Below are positions 42,290 through 53,044 of a stretch of DNA of 64,000 nucleotides, piece after piece. A program made the translations under genes and the position numbers. Below the pieces are notes generated by a model. That model was not told where the DNA came from, searched no databases, and saw nothing but the letters and a program-made list of their open reading frames with translations. Source of the stretch: Acetivibrio cellulolyticus CD2 (GTDB taxonomy: Bacteria; Bacillota; Clostridia; Acetivibrionales; Acetivibrionaceae); NCBI RefSeq assembly GCF_000179595.2, contig NZ_JH556658.1:107961-171960 (forward strand), written 5' to 3'. Positions within the stretch are counted from its first letter, which is position 1. Every line of letters begins with the position of its first letter.

Positions 42290-45109
42290 TTGACGGAGTT
42301 TTCTCCAGGAATGAGAGTAATAATTCGTGATGAAGAATGGATGATAAAGAAGGTTGATACCAATACACTAGGAAGAAAATCAATTAGCTGCATTGGAATA
42401 TCAAGATTAGTAAAGGACTATGAAACGGTGTTTTTAACTGATCTCGAAAAAATAGAGCAAGTAGATCCGGCAAAGATAAAGCTAGTAGTAGATGACTCAC
42501 CTTTTTACAGAAGATCAAGGTTATATATAGAAAGCCAGTGGCGCCAGAAGATACCTACTGATACCGCATTACATATTGGTAATCGTGCAGCGATGGATTT
42601 AATGAACTTCCAGCTTGAGCCTGCACAAATTTCATTAAAACGTCCACGTCAGCGTATTCTTATTGCTGATACTGTTGGTCTTGGAAAAACACTTGAAGCA
42701 GGAATACTCATGTCTGAGCTTATTGCAAGAGGAAAAGGGAAAAGAATACTTGTTGTCACAGTAAAAAGCATGATGACACAGTTTCAAAAGGAAATGTGGA
42801 ATAGGTTTACAATTCCTCTTGTACGCCTTGACTCAAACAAGATACAAAAAATCCGATCACAGTTACCAGCAAATTACAACCCGTTCTTTTATTATGACAA
42901 GACAATAGTTTCAATAGATACACTGAAAAGGGATATAGAATACAGGACTCACCTTGAGAATTCCTGGTGGGACATTATTGTTATAGATGAAGCACACAAT
43001 GTTGCGGAACGCGGCAGCCGTCAAGCACAGCGTTCAAGATTGGCAAAGCTGTTAGCGGAACGTTCAGACACATTAATAATGCTTTCAGCCACACCCCATG
43101 ATGGTCGCAGTGAAAGCTTTGCATCACTCATGAATATGCTTGATCCTACAGCAATTGCAAATCCCCATGATTATAAAAAGGAAGATATCAAGGGACTTTG
43201 CATCAGAAGATTCAAAAAGGATGTAAAAGATCAGGTCAGAGGAGCATTTAAAGAGCGAAGTGTGAGTATTGAAAATTGTACTGCAACAGATGCTGAGGAG
43301 TATGCTTTTGATCTGTTCGCACAGATGCAACTTGAAATGGATACAGGAAAACATCAAATAGCAGGTCAGCTTTTTAAGACGAGCTTGGAAAAGGCTATGT
43401 TTTCAAGTCCTGCTGCTTGTATAAAGAGTATTGAAGAGAGATTGAAAAAACTAGGGAAAAAGTATGATAATAATGACATAAAAGATATTGCTCAACTCGA
43501 AGGCCTTCGTGATGCCCTTCTAAAGGTTGATGCAAATAAATTTTCAAGATATCAAAAACTTTTTGATTTGCTGAAAAGTAAAGACTATAACTGGAGTCCA
43601 ACAAAGCCTGATGATAGAGTTGTTATTTTTACAGAACGTATTGAGACAATGAGATATCTTGTTGCACAGCTTCGAAAAGATTTAAATTTAAAAGAAGATG
43701 CAATTCAGGAAATATACGGCGGGATGAGTGATAGTGAGCAACAGAAGGTGGTTGAAGACTTTGGCAGAGTTGAGGCTCCTGTACGAATACTTGTTGCCTC
43801 GGATGTTGCTTCACAAGGTATTAATTTGCACTATCTGTCCCATAGATTGATACATTTTGATATTCCATGGTCGCTTATGGTATTTCAGCAGAGAAATGGC
43901 CGTATTGATCGTTATGGACAACATGAAAAGCCTGATATCCGCTATATGACTATAAATAGTAAAAATTATAAAGTAAAGGGAGATATGAGGGTTATAGAGA
44001 TTCTTGTTAAAAAAGAGGAGCAGGCGTATAAGAATATCGGTGATCCAACATTATTGCTTGGCAAATTTAATGTTGAAGAGGAAGAAATGCTTATTGCCCA
44101 AGCACTTGAAAACAACATTGATGCAGATACATTTTCTGCACAAATTGACAACAGTGCTGATGAATTTAACCCGTTTGAGCTGTTGATGCAGAGTGCCGTT
44201 GATAATACAATTAGGACTGAAGTTCATGAAGACGAGACTCTCTTTTCTGATGTAAATTATATTCGAAGTGCTATGAATTACTTTTCAAAGGAAGATAAAA
44301 ACCCTGTACAGAATCTCGCTACAGTGGAAGGTGTTGAAATAAAAGTAACGCCGGAACTGAGACGCAGACTGGCTGTATTGATTCCTGAAGATGCAATGCC
44401 TCAGACAGACTATTTGAGATTAAGCCCTGATAAAAATTTCTGTATGAATGAAATGAAACGTAGTATGCAGAATAATATGAGTGAAACTGCATGGCCGGCA
44501 ACACAGTTTTTATGGCCTATTCACCCTGTTTTTAACTGGATAGACGATAAAGCTAGCTTGTTATTTGGTAGAGGAGAAGCACCACTTGTAGGTATTCCTG
44601 AAAAATTAAGTGAAAGAGAAGTAATTTATATTATTGCAGGAACTATACCAAACAGAAAATCAACACCGGTTGTAGATGAGTGGTTTGGATTAAAGTTTGA
44701 GAATGGTAAATTTGTTGAAGAAATGACAATAGAACAAGTAATTTTAAAGACTGGTTTCGGAAGGAATGATGTTCCGAATAGAAATAATCTTCCTGAATCA
44801 GCAAAGGGTATTGTTGGAGAGGCCATGAATGTTGTGGTTGAAGAAGCCCAAAAAGTTCTTAAACGCTATTTCAAGGAATATCAGGACAATATTGATCCAT
44901 TAATATATGAAGAGCTTGAAAAACTAGAAGGTTTAAAGGATAAACATAAAACTTATCAGCTTTCATTATTTGAAAGTGAACGGAAAAAAGGTGAAGAAGA
45001 ACGCAGAGTAGATGCACTATTTAATACATATATAGATTGGGTGCATGATACACTGGAAATTGAAGATAATCCATACTTGCGTGTAGTAGCAGTATTAATG
45101 GGGGTGTAA
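42290..45109 (+). CDS. drmD: SNF2-family helicase, DISARM DrmD-like
   Basis: A 939-residue SWI2/SNF2 ATPase. The N-terminus (FSPGMRVIIRDEEWMIKKV) is a small beta barrel typical of DrmD/HepA-like proteins. Motif I is ADTVGLGKTLEAG (about residue 125), motif II IDEAHNVAERG (about 233), motif III MLSATPHDGR and motif VI QQRNGRIDRYGQ (about 535). The C-terminal third is the extended helical part of DrmD. It would translocate on double-stranded DNA without classical unwinding. TTG 42290 is chosen for its distance to AGAGG; GTG 42281 is within it. It is the first gene of the defence operon, 4 bases before the methyltransferase, the drmD-drmMI order of class 1 DISARM. Confidence 0.8.
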   Translation: MTEFSPGMRVIIRDEEWMIKKVDTNTLGRKSISCIGISRLVKDYETVFLTDLEKIEQVDPAKIKLVVDDSPFYRRSRLYIESQWRQKIPTDTALHIGNRAAMDLMNFQLEPAQISLKRPRQRILIADTVGLGKTLEAGILMSELIARGKGKRILVVTVKSMMTQFQKEMWNRFTIPLVRLDSNKIQKIRSQLPANYNPFFYYDKTIVSIDTLKRDIEYRTHLENSWWDIIVIDEAHNVAERGSRQAQRSRLAKLLAERSDTLIMLSATPHDGRSESFASLMNMLDPTAIANPHDYKKEDIKGLCIRRFKKDVKDQVRGAFKERSVSIENCTATDAEEYAFDLFAQMQLEMDTGKHQIAGQLFKTSLEKAMFSSPAACIKSIEERLKKLGKKYDNNDIKDIAQLEGLRDALLKVDANKFSRYQKLFDLLKSKDYNWSPTKPDDRVVIFTERIETMRYLVAQLRKDLNLKEDAIQEIYGGMSDSEQQKVVEDFGRVEAPVRILVASDVASQGINLHYLSHRLIHFDIPWSLMVFQQRNGRIDRYGQHEKPDIRYMTINSKNYKVKGDMRVIEILVKKEEQAYKNIGDPTLLLGKFNVEEEEMLIAQALENNIDADTFSAQIDNSADEFNPFELLMQSAVDNTIRTEVHEDETLFSDVNYIRSAMNYFSKEDKNPVQNLATVEGVEIKVTPELRRRLAVLIPEDAMPQTDYLRLSPDKNFCMNEMKRSMQNNMSETAWPATQFLWPIHPVFNWIDDKASLLFGRGEAPLVGIPEKLSEREVIYIIAGTIPNRKSTPVVDEWFGLKFENGKFVEEMTIEQVILKTGFGRNDVPNRNNLPESAKGIVGEAMNVVVEEAQKVLKRYFKEYQDNIDPLIYEELEKLEGLKDKHKTYQLSLFESERKKGEEERRVDALFNTYIDWVHDTLEIEDNPYLRVVAVLMGV

Positions 45110-45113
45110 ATAT

Positions 45114-48100
45114 ATGATGGATTTGACAGGTATAAATAATTATAACGAATATTATACCAACCATTACTTTGCTTCTGTATTTGAAGAGAATGCCGCCGAA
45201 ACAATAACAGCATGGAAAAATGCGTCGAAGGAGTCGGAAGAACTCCGTACACCATGGTCATTGCTCCGGGATTGTGCAAAGTTATATTATACAATTTATG
45301 ATAAGTCTAAAAGGACAAAAAATGATTCGCAGATACTACCCATGATTAAAGATCTGGCAGACATTTGTCTTGAATCATTGGGGTTTCCAAATGCAGAACC
45401 ATTTTGTATTAATACAGAGGATGGGATAAAAATACCGGTTTATCTGGAAATAAAAAAGGCAAACGGTGCTCCGCTTTTATGGGTAATGCTTGCTCATTCT
45501 CCCGAAAGCGATTCAAGTCTCATGCAAAGCTATTGCTTTGATGTGGGAGAAAGCATTTTTGAGAGCGGTAAAACTAATATCCATTGTGAAGAATTTGCGA
45601 CAAAGATTTTATTCTCATTATCAGAACCGCCAAGGTGGATAGTTGTAATAGGTTTAAACGGTATTGCTCTTATTGACAGAAACAAGTGGAACGAAAAAAG
45701 ATATCTTGAATTTGATCTTGAAGAAATTTTTAGCCGGAGAGAAGAGAGCACTTTGCAGGCTATGGCAGTATTGCTGCATAAAAATAGTTTATGTCCTTAT
45801 GAAGGTACATCGCTTCTTGACAAGCTTAGTGATAATTCACACAAGCATTCAGCTGGGGTGTCCCAGGATCTAAAATATGCACTTCGTTCAAGTATAGAGC
45901 TTCTTGGCAACGAAGTTTTGTATGATATGAAGCACCGCTTGAACCGTGATCTGGAAAATGATCCTGTTGATGCAGGACAGCTGACTTTGGAATGCTTGCG
46001 GTATATGTATCGTATGCTTTTCATGTTGTTTATAGAATCCCGTCCTGAACTTGGATATGCTCCAATGAAGACACAAGCTTATGTTAAGGGGTATTCCATT
46101 GAAAGCCTGCGTGATATTACTGAAAATATCCGCCAGGAAATTGACGAAGTGGGCGAAGGATATTATCTACATGAAACATTATCAAAACTGTATGATTTGA
46201 TTTATAACGGATATCCTCATTCTGAAGAAGAATTAAAGAAACTATCCGGCTCGGAATCACTTCATGATGTATTTGTTATTGAGCCATTAAAAGCTCACAT
46301 ATTTGATCCAGAGTATACAAAAATGATTACAGAAGCAAAGCTCCGCAACTGTGTCATGCTCGAGATTATTGATCTCATGAGTGTTACACGTTCTACAGGC
46401 AGAAGGGGAGATCGCAGGGGAAGAATATCCTATTCTAACCTTGGTATAAATCAGATGGGAGCGGTATATGAAGCACTTCTTTCTTATAGAGGATTTATAG
46501 CAGAAGAAACACTGTTTGAAGTAAAACGTGAACGAGATGATTTTGATGAACTTGATGTTGGATATTTTGTACCTGAAAGTGAGCTGCACAACTATACGGA
46601 GGAAGAAAGGGTACGTTATCAATCAGGTGAAAATAAAAGCAAGCTTCGAAAATATGAAAAGGGTACATTTATTTACAGGTTGGCAGGTCGGGAACGTGAA
46701 AAGTCTGCGTCATACTATACTCCTGAAGTGTTAACAAAATGCCTGGTTAAGTATGCCTTAAAAGAACTTCTAGAAGACAAAACAGCTGATGAAATACTTG
46801 AACTTACTATTTGTGAGCCTGCTATGGGAAGTGCTGCCTTCTTAAACGAAGCTATCAATCAAATGGCAGAGGCATATATAGATAAAAAGCAGAAAGAACT
46901 AGGCGACAACATATCTTATGAAAATAGGAATCAAGAAATACAGCGGGTTAAAATGTATATTGCAGACCGCAATGTATATGGTATAGATTTAAACCCTATA
47001 GCAGTAGAGCTTGCAGAAGTTTCTCTGTGGCTTAATACGATTTATAAGGATGGTTTTGTTCCATGGTTTAATACACAGCTTGTTAATGGCAACTCTTTAA
47101 TTGGTGCAAGAAGACAGTGCTATCGAATAGAATCACTTGTTACAACCCAGAATGCTGCAAAGTGGTTTAATAATGCACCTGAGAGAATCATGCCCGGTGA
47201 TAAACGAATGCCTAAAAAGCAGATTTATCATTTCCTTATGGGTGACCCCGGCATGGCAAACTATACAGATAAGGTTATAAGAGAGCTCGCTCCAGAGGAA
47301 ATAAAGAAGCTTGCAGCTTGGAATAAAAAGTTTACTAAGCCATATGAGGAAAGTGACTTAGAATCATTACTTCGGATTTCAAAAATAGTAGATACCCTTT
47401 GGGAAAAACAAGTGGAACTAAGGCGTGAGGTAGAAGAAAAAACAGCCGACAAACTTACTGTTTATGGACATGAAGATTTAATAAAAGACTCTCGTACAAC
47501 TATTCGAGAGAAGGACTGGATTTATCAGAAACTTTATAAGTCAGAGGAAATGGAAAATGCAGGACCATATGCAAGACTTAAATTTGCTATGGACTATTGG
47601 TGTGCCCTTTGGTTTTGGCCTATTGATAAGGTTGACCTTCTACCGACAAGGAGCGAATTCATTTTTGATTTATCGCTTATTCTTGAAGGTGGTATTATGT
47701 CAGTTAATGCGAAAGTAGCATTTGGTCAAATATCTTTATTCCCAACGCAAATAGAGGAAATGGCACAGGATATTATCGGCAAATATGATGATTTGAGTAA
47801 GGTTGACCTTCGACAGCTTTGTAAAAATGAACCCCGTTTGCAACTTGCAAAGGAAATTGCCGAGAAGAATAAGTTCTTTCATTGGGAACTTGAATTTGCT
47901 GATTTATTTGAGAAACGGGGTGGGTTTGATTTAGTTATTGGTAATCCACCATGGATTAGGTTGGAGTGGAATGAGCAGGCGGTATTGTCTGATAGACATC
48001 CATTTTTTGCAGTCAAAGATTTTACAGCAACACAGATCACTCATCAACGTAACGGAGCTCTCTCTACAAAGATTACTCATGAATTATATTTTTCTGAATA

Positions 48101-49826
48101 TGAAACTACAACTGGTACACAGAATTTTTTAAATGCTATACAAAATTACCGAAATTTGAAAGGGCAACAAACTAATCTATTTAAGTGCTTTTTACCACAA
48201 GCATGGCAGTTTTGTGGAAAATCTGGTCTGTCTTCTTTTATTCATCCAGATAGCGTATACGATGATCCAAATGGAGGTGTATTGAGAGAGGAGATATACC
48301 CACTACTACGTAAGCATTTCCAATTTACTAACGAGTTAAAGCTATTTTCAGAAGTGGATCATCACACAGTTTTTAGTTTAAACGTGTATTGTAATAAGCC
48401 ATGTACAACATTTGACACTATTACGAATCTTTTTGATGTGTCTACTATTGACCAATGCTATGATGATTCAATAAAGGGAGAAGTTCCTGGAATAAAAGAT
48501 GATAATAATAATTGGAATATAAAAGGTCATCCTGATCGGATTGTTCATGTTGGTAAAAAGGAATTACAGCTCTTTGCAAAATTATTTGATGCAAGTGATA
48601 ATTGGAGTCAAGCAAGGCTTCCAGCTCTTCATGCTAAACAGTATGTTGATGTTCTACTGCGTTTTAATGAATATAAGACGAAAATAGAACAAATAAAAAA
48701 CAATTTGTTTTCTACTGTTATGTGGGACGAAACGAAAGCACAAAAGGATTGTATGATAACTAGAAATGTTCACTTTCCTGAAAGTGGAATGGATGCTATT
48801 TATTCAGGTCCTCATATTGGTGTAGCAAATCCATTTTTTAAAGCTTCTCGTAGACTATGTAAGTTAAATAGTGACTATGATAGTATTGACTTAACACAAA
48901 TGGAGTCTAATTATTACCAAAGGTGTAATTATTCTCTTGGCTGTACAATTGATGACTACTCATTAAAAGTACAGAATACACCTTGGGGTGTAAAATATCA
49001 CAATGAATTTAAACTTATTTCACGAACAATGCTATATATGAATGGAGAACGAACGCTAATTTCTGCTATAATTCCAAGAAATACTTCTCACATTAATGGG
49101 TTGTTTGGATTAGCTTTTTCTAATATGAAAGATTTAGTGTCGGTTGCGGGAACTTTTGCATCAATACCTTATGATTTTTTTATAAAGGTTACAGGAATGA
49201 GTAATTTCCGTATTTCAACTGTTGTTGGTTTACCGTTCATTAGAAATTTACCACAAGTTCTTTGTCGTATATTAATGTTGAATTCACTTACAAATAATTA
49301 TTCTGAACTATGGAAACGATGTTGGGAACCAAACTACGTTTATACATCTTGGTCTAAATCTGATCCTAGGCTAAAGCGTGAACGTTTTAGTTCTCTTACT
49401 CAAGAATGGACATGGGATACTCCATTTCGTACTGATTATGAACGTCGCCAAGCTCTTATAGAGATTGATGTTCTTACAGCAATGGAGCTAGGTATAACTC
49501 TTGACCAGTTAAAAACAATATATCGAAATCAGTTTTTTGTATTACAGTCCTACGAGTCAGATACATGGTACGACAGTAATGGTCGAATTGCATTTACCAA
49601 CAACCGTAGTCTTACCAACGTTGGATTCTCCCGAACTGCGTGGAATGAAATCAGGGATGCAAAAAGTGGTACATTTACCCATACCATCATCGATGACACT
49701 GTGCCTAGTGGTCCTGTAGAGCGTACAATAGAATACATTGCACCTTTTGATCGTTGCGACCGTGAGCAGGATTATGAAACTGCATGGGCTTTTTTTGAAA
49801 AGAAATTTAAAAATGAAAGCAATTAA
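45114..49826 (+). CDS. drmMI: Adenine-specific DNA methyltransferase, DISARM DrmMI-like
   Basis: A 1570-residue N6-adenine methyltransferase of the Eco57I/PglX type. The S-adenosylmethionine site is CEPAMGSAAFLNEA (about residue 567), followed by YGIDLNPIAVELAEVSLWLN; the catalytic motif IV is NPPW (N944). The N-terminal 450 residues and the C-terminal 550 (target recognition) have no nuclease motif I can see. It would mark host DNA so that the partner helicases and nucleases can tell self from phage. It starts 4 bases after drmD with GGGGGTG inside the end of that gene. The order helicase-methyltransferase and the large size fit class 1 DISARM. Confidence 0.83.
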   Translation: MMDLTGINNYNEYYTNHYFASVFEENAAETITAWKNASKESEELRTPWSLLRDCAKLYYTIYDKSKRTKNDSQILPMIKDLADICLESLGFPNAEPFCINTEDGIKIPVYLEIKKANGAPLLWVMLAHSPESDSSLMQSYCFDVGESIFESGKTNIHCEEFATKILFSLSEPPRWIVVIGLNGIALIDRNKWNEKRYLEFDLEEIFSRREESTLQAMAVLLHKNSLCPYEGTSLLDKLSDNSHKHSAGVSQDLKYALRSSIELLGNEVLYDMKHRLNRDLENDPVDAGQLTLECLRYMYRMLFMLFIESRPELGYAPMKTQAYVKGYSIESLRDITENIRQEIDEVGEGYYLHETLSKLYDLIYNGYPHSEEELKKLSGSESLHDVFVIEPLKAHIFDPEYTKMITEAKLRNCVMLEIIDLMSVTRSTGRRGDRRGRISYSNLGINQMGAVYEALLSYRGFIAEETLFEVKRERDDFDELDVGYFVPESELHNYTEEERVRYQSGENKSKLRKYEKGTFIYRLAGREREKSASYYTPEVLTKCLVKYALKELLEDKTADEILELTICEPAMGSAAFLNEAINQMAEAYIDKKQKELGDNISYENRNQEIQRVKMYIADRNVYGIDLNPIAVELAEVSLWLNTIYKDGFVPWFNTQLVNGNSLIGARRQCYRIESLVTTQNAAKWFNNAPERIMPGDKRMPKKQIYHFLMGDPGMANYTDKVIRELAPEEIKKLAAWNKKFTKPYEESDLESLLRISKIVDTLWEKQVELRREVEEKTADKLTVYGHEDLIKDSRTTIREKDWIYQKLYKSEEMENAGPYARLKFAMDYWCALWFWPIDKVDLLPTRSEFIFDLSLILEGGIMSVNAKVAFGQISLFPTQIEEMAQDIIGKYDDLSKVDLRQLCKNEPRLQLAKEIAEKNKFFHWELEFADLFEKRGGFDLVIGNPPWIRLEWNEQAVLSDRHPFFAVKDFTATQITHQRNGALSTKITHELYFSEYETTTGTQNFLNAIQNYRNLKGQQTNLFKCFLPQAWQFCGKSGLSSFIHPDSVYDDPNGGVLREEIYPLLRKHFQFTNELKLFSEVDHHTVFSLNVYCNKPCTTFDTITNLFDVSTIDQCYDDSIKGEVPGIKDDNNNWNIKGHPDRIVHVGKKELQLFAKLFDASDNWSQARLPALHAKQYVDVLLRFNEYKTKIEQIKNNLFSTVMWDETKAQKDCMITRNVHFPESGMDAIYSGPHIGVANPFFKASRRLCKLNSDYDSIDLTQMESNYYQRCNYSLGCTIDDYSLKVQNTPWGVKYHNEFKLISRTMLYMNGERTLISAIIPRNTSHINGLFGLAFSNMKDLVSVAGTFASIPYDFFIKVTGMSNFRISTVVGLPFIRNLPQVLCRILMLNSLTNNYSELWKRCWEPNYVYTSWSKSDPRLKRERFSSLTQEWTWDTPFRTDYERRQALIEIDVLTAMELGITLDQLKTIYRNQFFVLQSYESDTWYDSNGRIAFTNNRSLTNVGFSRTAWNEIRDAKSGTFTHTIIDDTVPSGPVERTIEYIAPFDRCDREQDYETAWAFFEKKFKNESN

Positions 49827-49888
49827 TGCGAATTTGTTTTTCTAACTAATGAGATAAGGTGTTTTTTAATATTCCGGGGGGGTCACAA

Positions 49889-52800
49889 ATGTCAGATTTA
49901 TTCAACATTCTAGAACGTGCTTACAAAAAGCTTAAGGCAAGCATTTATTTTGATAAAACACAACTTGTTTTGAGAAATAGAATTGTAATGTATGAAGGTG
50001 ATGATTGTGAAAAATTTAAAGAAAAATTGCATAGACTTGCTGTTAAGTTAACTGCAAGTGAAAGTGAGTGGACCGAGTTTGAAAATGAACTATTAAAAAC
50101 AATAGAAGTGTTGGCGTTCCCTAAAAAAGTAAAGGATGATTCAAATGAAAATCTTATAAGAAACGATTATAGTGATTCTGTTGAAATTGAAAGAGCACAA
50201 TACTTTTTTGATATGGACGTTGAGGGTCAATTATTAGGAGTACTCTGGATTTTATATTTTGGTATAGATATTGACGAAAACCTATATAAAAATTCTTATG
50301 GTAATAGATTAAAACCGAGAGTAAAAAAAGAGAAGCTTGAAGTGGATGAAAATTTGACTTTTTCTCCATATCTATTTAAGCCTTACTACAATCAGTATGA
50401 GACTTGGCGTGATATTGGGCTTAAGTTGGCTCAAGATTATCTAAACAAAGGACAAGATATTTTGATAATTACAATGGATTTTAAAGATTTTTATCACTCG
50501 GTTGATTTTTCTGAAAAGGAGTTTAAGAATTTTTATAATGATTATTGTGAGAAACATGGTGGTCATGACACTGATACTGGCTTTGAGTTGGAAAAAAGAA
50601 TTAATATGTTTGTATTCAGATGTATAGAAAAGTATAGTAAAAAATTTAAAAAGGGAAGAATCTTTTTGCCTATTGGTTTTTTGCCATCTAATATATTGTC
50701 TAACTGGTATCTGGATAAATTCGACAAAGAAATAATCAACAAATGGAATCCTGTTTATTACGGAAGATATGTTGATGATATAATTATTGTTGAGAAGATT
50801 GAAAAGAATAGTCCTGTTATTAGTCTTTTGAAACAGGATTCAAATGATGATAAGGATAGAAAAGATAGAATTTTAGAATACTATCTATGTAACTGTAAAA
50901 ACAACATTGGTAACGATTGCAAAAATAATATGTCCCTTCTTAAAATTTTACCTACAGAAAAGAATAAGCAGGGAAAAAAAGAGGATGTTATCTATGAGGT
51001 TAATAAGAAGATATTTAGTGATAAACTAAATCCAAAAATCACCCTGCAAAATAATAAGGTAAAAGTATTTTATTTTAATTACAAAGAATCTGATGCTTTA
51101 ATAACATGTTTTAGAAATACAATTAGAGAAAACAAAAGTGAATTTAGATTTTTACCAGAAGATGGGGCTGTTTTTTATGATGATGACTATAGTGAAATTT
51201 ATGATGTTAAAAATTCTGAAACTATAAATAAATTCAGAGGGATTGAGGGGATAATTGTTGATAAATTTGCCCTTTCAAAGTTTTTAGGGAAATATTTGAG
51301 AATTGGCAGCTTAATTACTGATAAGAAAGAGTCAAAATTTGTTAAGGATATAAATAAGATTTTTGATAGTAAAACAATTACTGAAAATTACTTTGTTTGG
51401 GAAAAAGTACTTCAATTCTTTATTGAGAACAATAAAATTGATTCATTTATAAAATTTGTACAAACGATTAAAGGTGTTATTAATAAGATTAATTTTAGCG
51501 AAGAAATCAGCGAAACAGAATGTTCAATAAGTGATACACTTAGTGATTTCTTATTTTCTGCAGTTGTTAGATCCTTATCACTTTGTTGGGGTAAAAAAAT
51601 AAAGAAAGAAGTTGTGGAAGTTGTAGCTATATTCGAAGATACGTATTCTGCTAAATATATAAATAAATGTCGTAAAAACTATTGTTGTACGCGAATGATA
51701 GACAAGCATTTGATGCCATTATTAATTGATACAGTAATTGAGGATGAGATTTTTCTTGATGATAAATACTATAACTTATGTTTTCTTGATACATATAGAC
51801 TTGCGAGTGATTTAATGTTAGAAAAAGCAAAATATAAGTATTACCCATATATGATTACACCTCAGGATATATCATTATGCTTGACATTTGGTAAAGTTAT
51901 GAGTAATTCGTTAGTTGAAAATTCAGAATTAATTGATAAAATGAAAAGAAAATATGTTGATATGAATTATAAGCATAATACAATTATTAATGATGAATTG
52001 AGCTTTTTATCTACTCTTGAATCAAAAACATTTCTTAAGTGTACAGATAAAGCACATATAATTAAAGTTGGAGATAAAAAGAAACAACAGTTAAAGATTG
52101 CTGTGACAAGTGCTGCTGTAAGTAATGACGATTTTGTAGGAGTTTTAACCGATAAAGTAAATAGATCATTTTCTAGATATAATAAGCTCTCTAAAATCAT
52201 TAATCAAGCTATTAAGCATAAAGCTGATATTTTGGTGTTGCCAGAGGCTTATGTTCCATATGAGTGGATACCTTTGATTGCACGCAAATGTGCAAATGCA
52301 GGAATGGCAATTATTACAGGTATTGAACATATAAAGTCGCAAAAAAGTATTTATAATATTACCGCTACCATATTACCCTATAATGTTGAGGAATATACCT
52401 TTTCGTATATAGGATTTCATACAAAAGTTCATTATTCGCCTGAAGAGGAACGGCAGATAAAGGGGTATGGTTTTGAAGCTAAACGTGGAGATATGTATGA
52501 TCTGTTTTTATGGAATGATCTTTGGTTTTCAACGTATTGTTGTTATGAGTTGGCATCTATAAGAGATCGTTGTATTTTTTCATCATATGTTGATATGCTT
52601 GCAATGGTTGAATGTAATAAAGATGTAAATTACTATAGCAATATAATTGAATCATTGAGCAGAGATATGCATTGTTACTGTGTTCAGGTTAATTCTTCAG
52701 AATATGGAGATAGCAGAATAACTCAGCCAGCAAAAACAGAAATAAAAGATATAATTAAGACTAAAGGTGGAACAAACGAAACAATATTAATTGGCGAAAT

Positions 52801-52951
52801 TGATATAAATAAATTAAGAAATTTTCAAATTAAGGGGTACGAGCTTCAAAAAGATGACAATACATTTAAACCGACACCACCGCAACTTGATATTGAAGTT
52901 GTAAAGAAAAAGATTAAAGGAGTACTGTTTTCTGAATTTGATGATGATTAA
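49889..52951 (+). CDS. Reverse transcriptase-nitrilase fusion (DRT1/UG1-UG5-like)
   Basis: A 1020-residue protein. Residues about 150-420 are a reverse transcriptase: motif A MDFKDFYHSVDF with D197, and motif C YGRYVDDIII with Y294-VDD (297). A long helical region follows. Residues about 735-1000 are a carbon-nitrogen hydrolase with the complete nitrilase triad: E786 in LPEAYVP, K846 in FHTKVHY and C885 in CCYELAS. RT-nitrilase fusions are the DRT1 (UG1/UG5) class of anti-phage reverse transcriptases, normally stand-alone. ATG 49889 is selected by GGGGGGG 6-7 bases upstream; the GTG at 49859 lacks a site. It lies between the methyltransferase and the giant helicase with gaps of 62 and 93 bases, so it is part of the operon. 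Confidence 0.9.
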   Translation: MSDLFNILERAYKKLKASIYFDKTQLVLRNRIVMYEGDDCEKFKEKLHRLAVKLTASESEWTEFENELLKTIEVLAFPKKVKDDSNENLIRNDYSDSVEIERAQYFFDMDVEGQLLGVLWILYFGIDIDENLYKNSYGNRLKPRVKKEKLEVDENLTFSPYLFKPYYNQYETWRDIGLKLAQDYLNKGQDILIITMDFKDFYHSVDFSEKEFKNFYNDYCEKHGGHDTDTGFELEKRINMFVFRCIEKYSKKFKKGRIFLPIGFLPSNILSNWYLDKFDKEIINKWNPVYYGRYVDDIIIVEKIEKNSPVISLLKQDSNDDKDRKDRILEYYLCNCKNNIGNDCKNNMSLLKILPTEKNKQGKKEDVIYEVNKKIFSDKLNPKITLQNNKVKVFYFNYKESDALITCFRNTIRENKSEFRFLPEDGAVFYDDDYSEIYDVKNSETINKFRGIEGIIVDKFALSKFLGKYLRIGSLITDKKESKFVKDINKIFDSKTITENYFVWEKVLQFFIENNKIDSFIKFVQTIKGVINKINFSEEISETECSISDTLSDFLFSAVVRSLSLCWGKKIKKEVVEVVAIFEDTYSAKYINKCRKNYCCTRMIDKHLMPLLIDTVIEDEIFLDDKYYNLCFLDTYRLASDLMLEKAKYKYYPYMITPQDISLCLTFGKVMSNSLVENSELIDKMKRKYVDMNYKHNTIINDELSFLSTLESKTFLKCTDKAHIIKVGDKKKQQLKIAVTSAAVSNDDFVGVLTDKVNRSFSRYNKLSKIINQAIKHKADILVLPEAYVPYEWIPLIARKCANAGMAIITGIEHIKSQKSIYNITATILPYNVEEYTFSYIGFHTKVHYSPEEERQIKGYGFEAKRGDMYDLFLWNDLWFSTYCCYELASIRDRCIFSSYVDMLAMVECNKDVNYYSNIIESLSRDMHCYCVQVNSSEYGDSRITQPAKTEIKDIIKTKGGTNETILIGEIDINKLRNFQIKGYELQKDDNTFKPTPPQLDIEVVKKKIKGVLFSEFDDD

Positions 52952-52974
52952 TTTCTCCAGAAGAAATTAATCAT
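52944..52974 (+). repeat. 13-bp perfect hairpin across RT stop codon
   Basis: ATGATTAATTTCT (52944-52956) pairs perfectly with AGAAATTAATCAT (52962-52974) around CCAGA. It includes the stop codon of the RT-nitrilase gene and is not followed by a T run. It could stabilise or process the mRNA, or be a structured part needed by the reverse transcriptase. Confidence 0.6.
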
Positions 52975-53044
52975 GACGATTTCTAATTTATTTCAATAAT
53001 TTGAATATTTGCTGGTGTTAGAATAAACATCATGGAGGTGCAGC

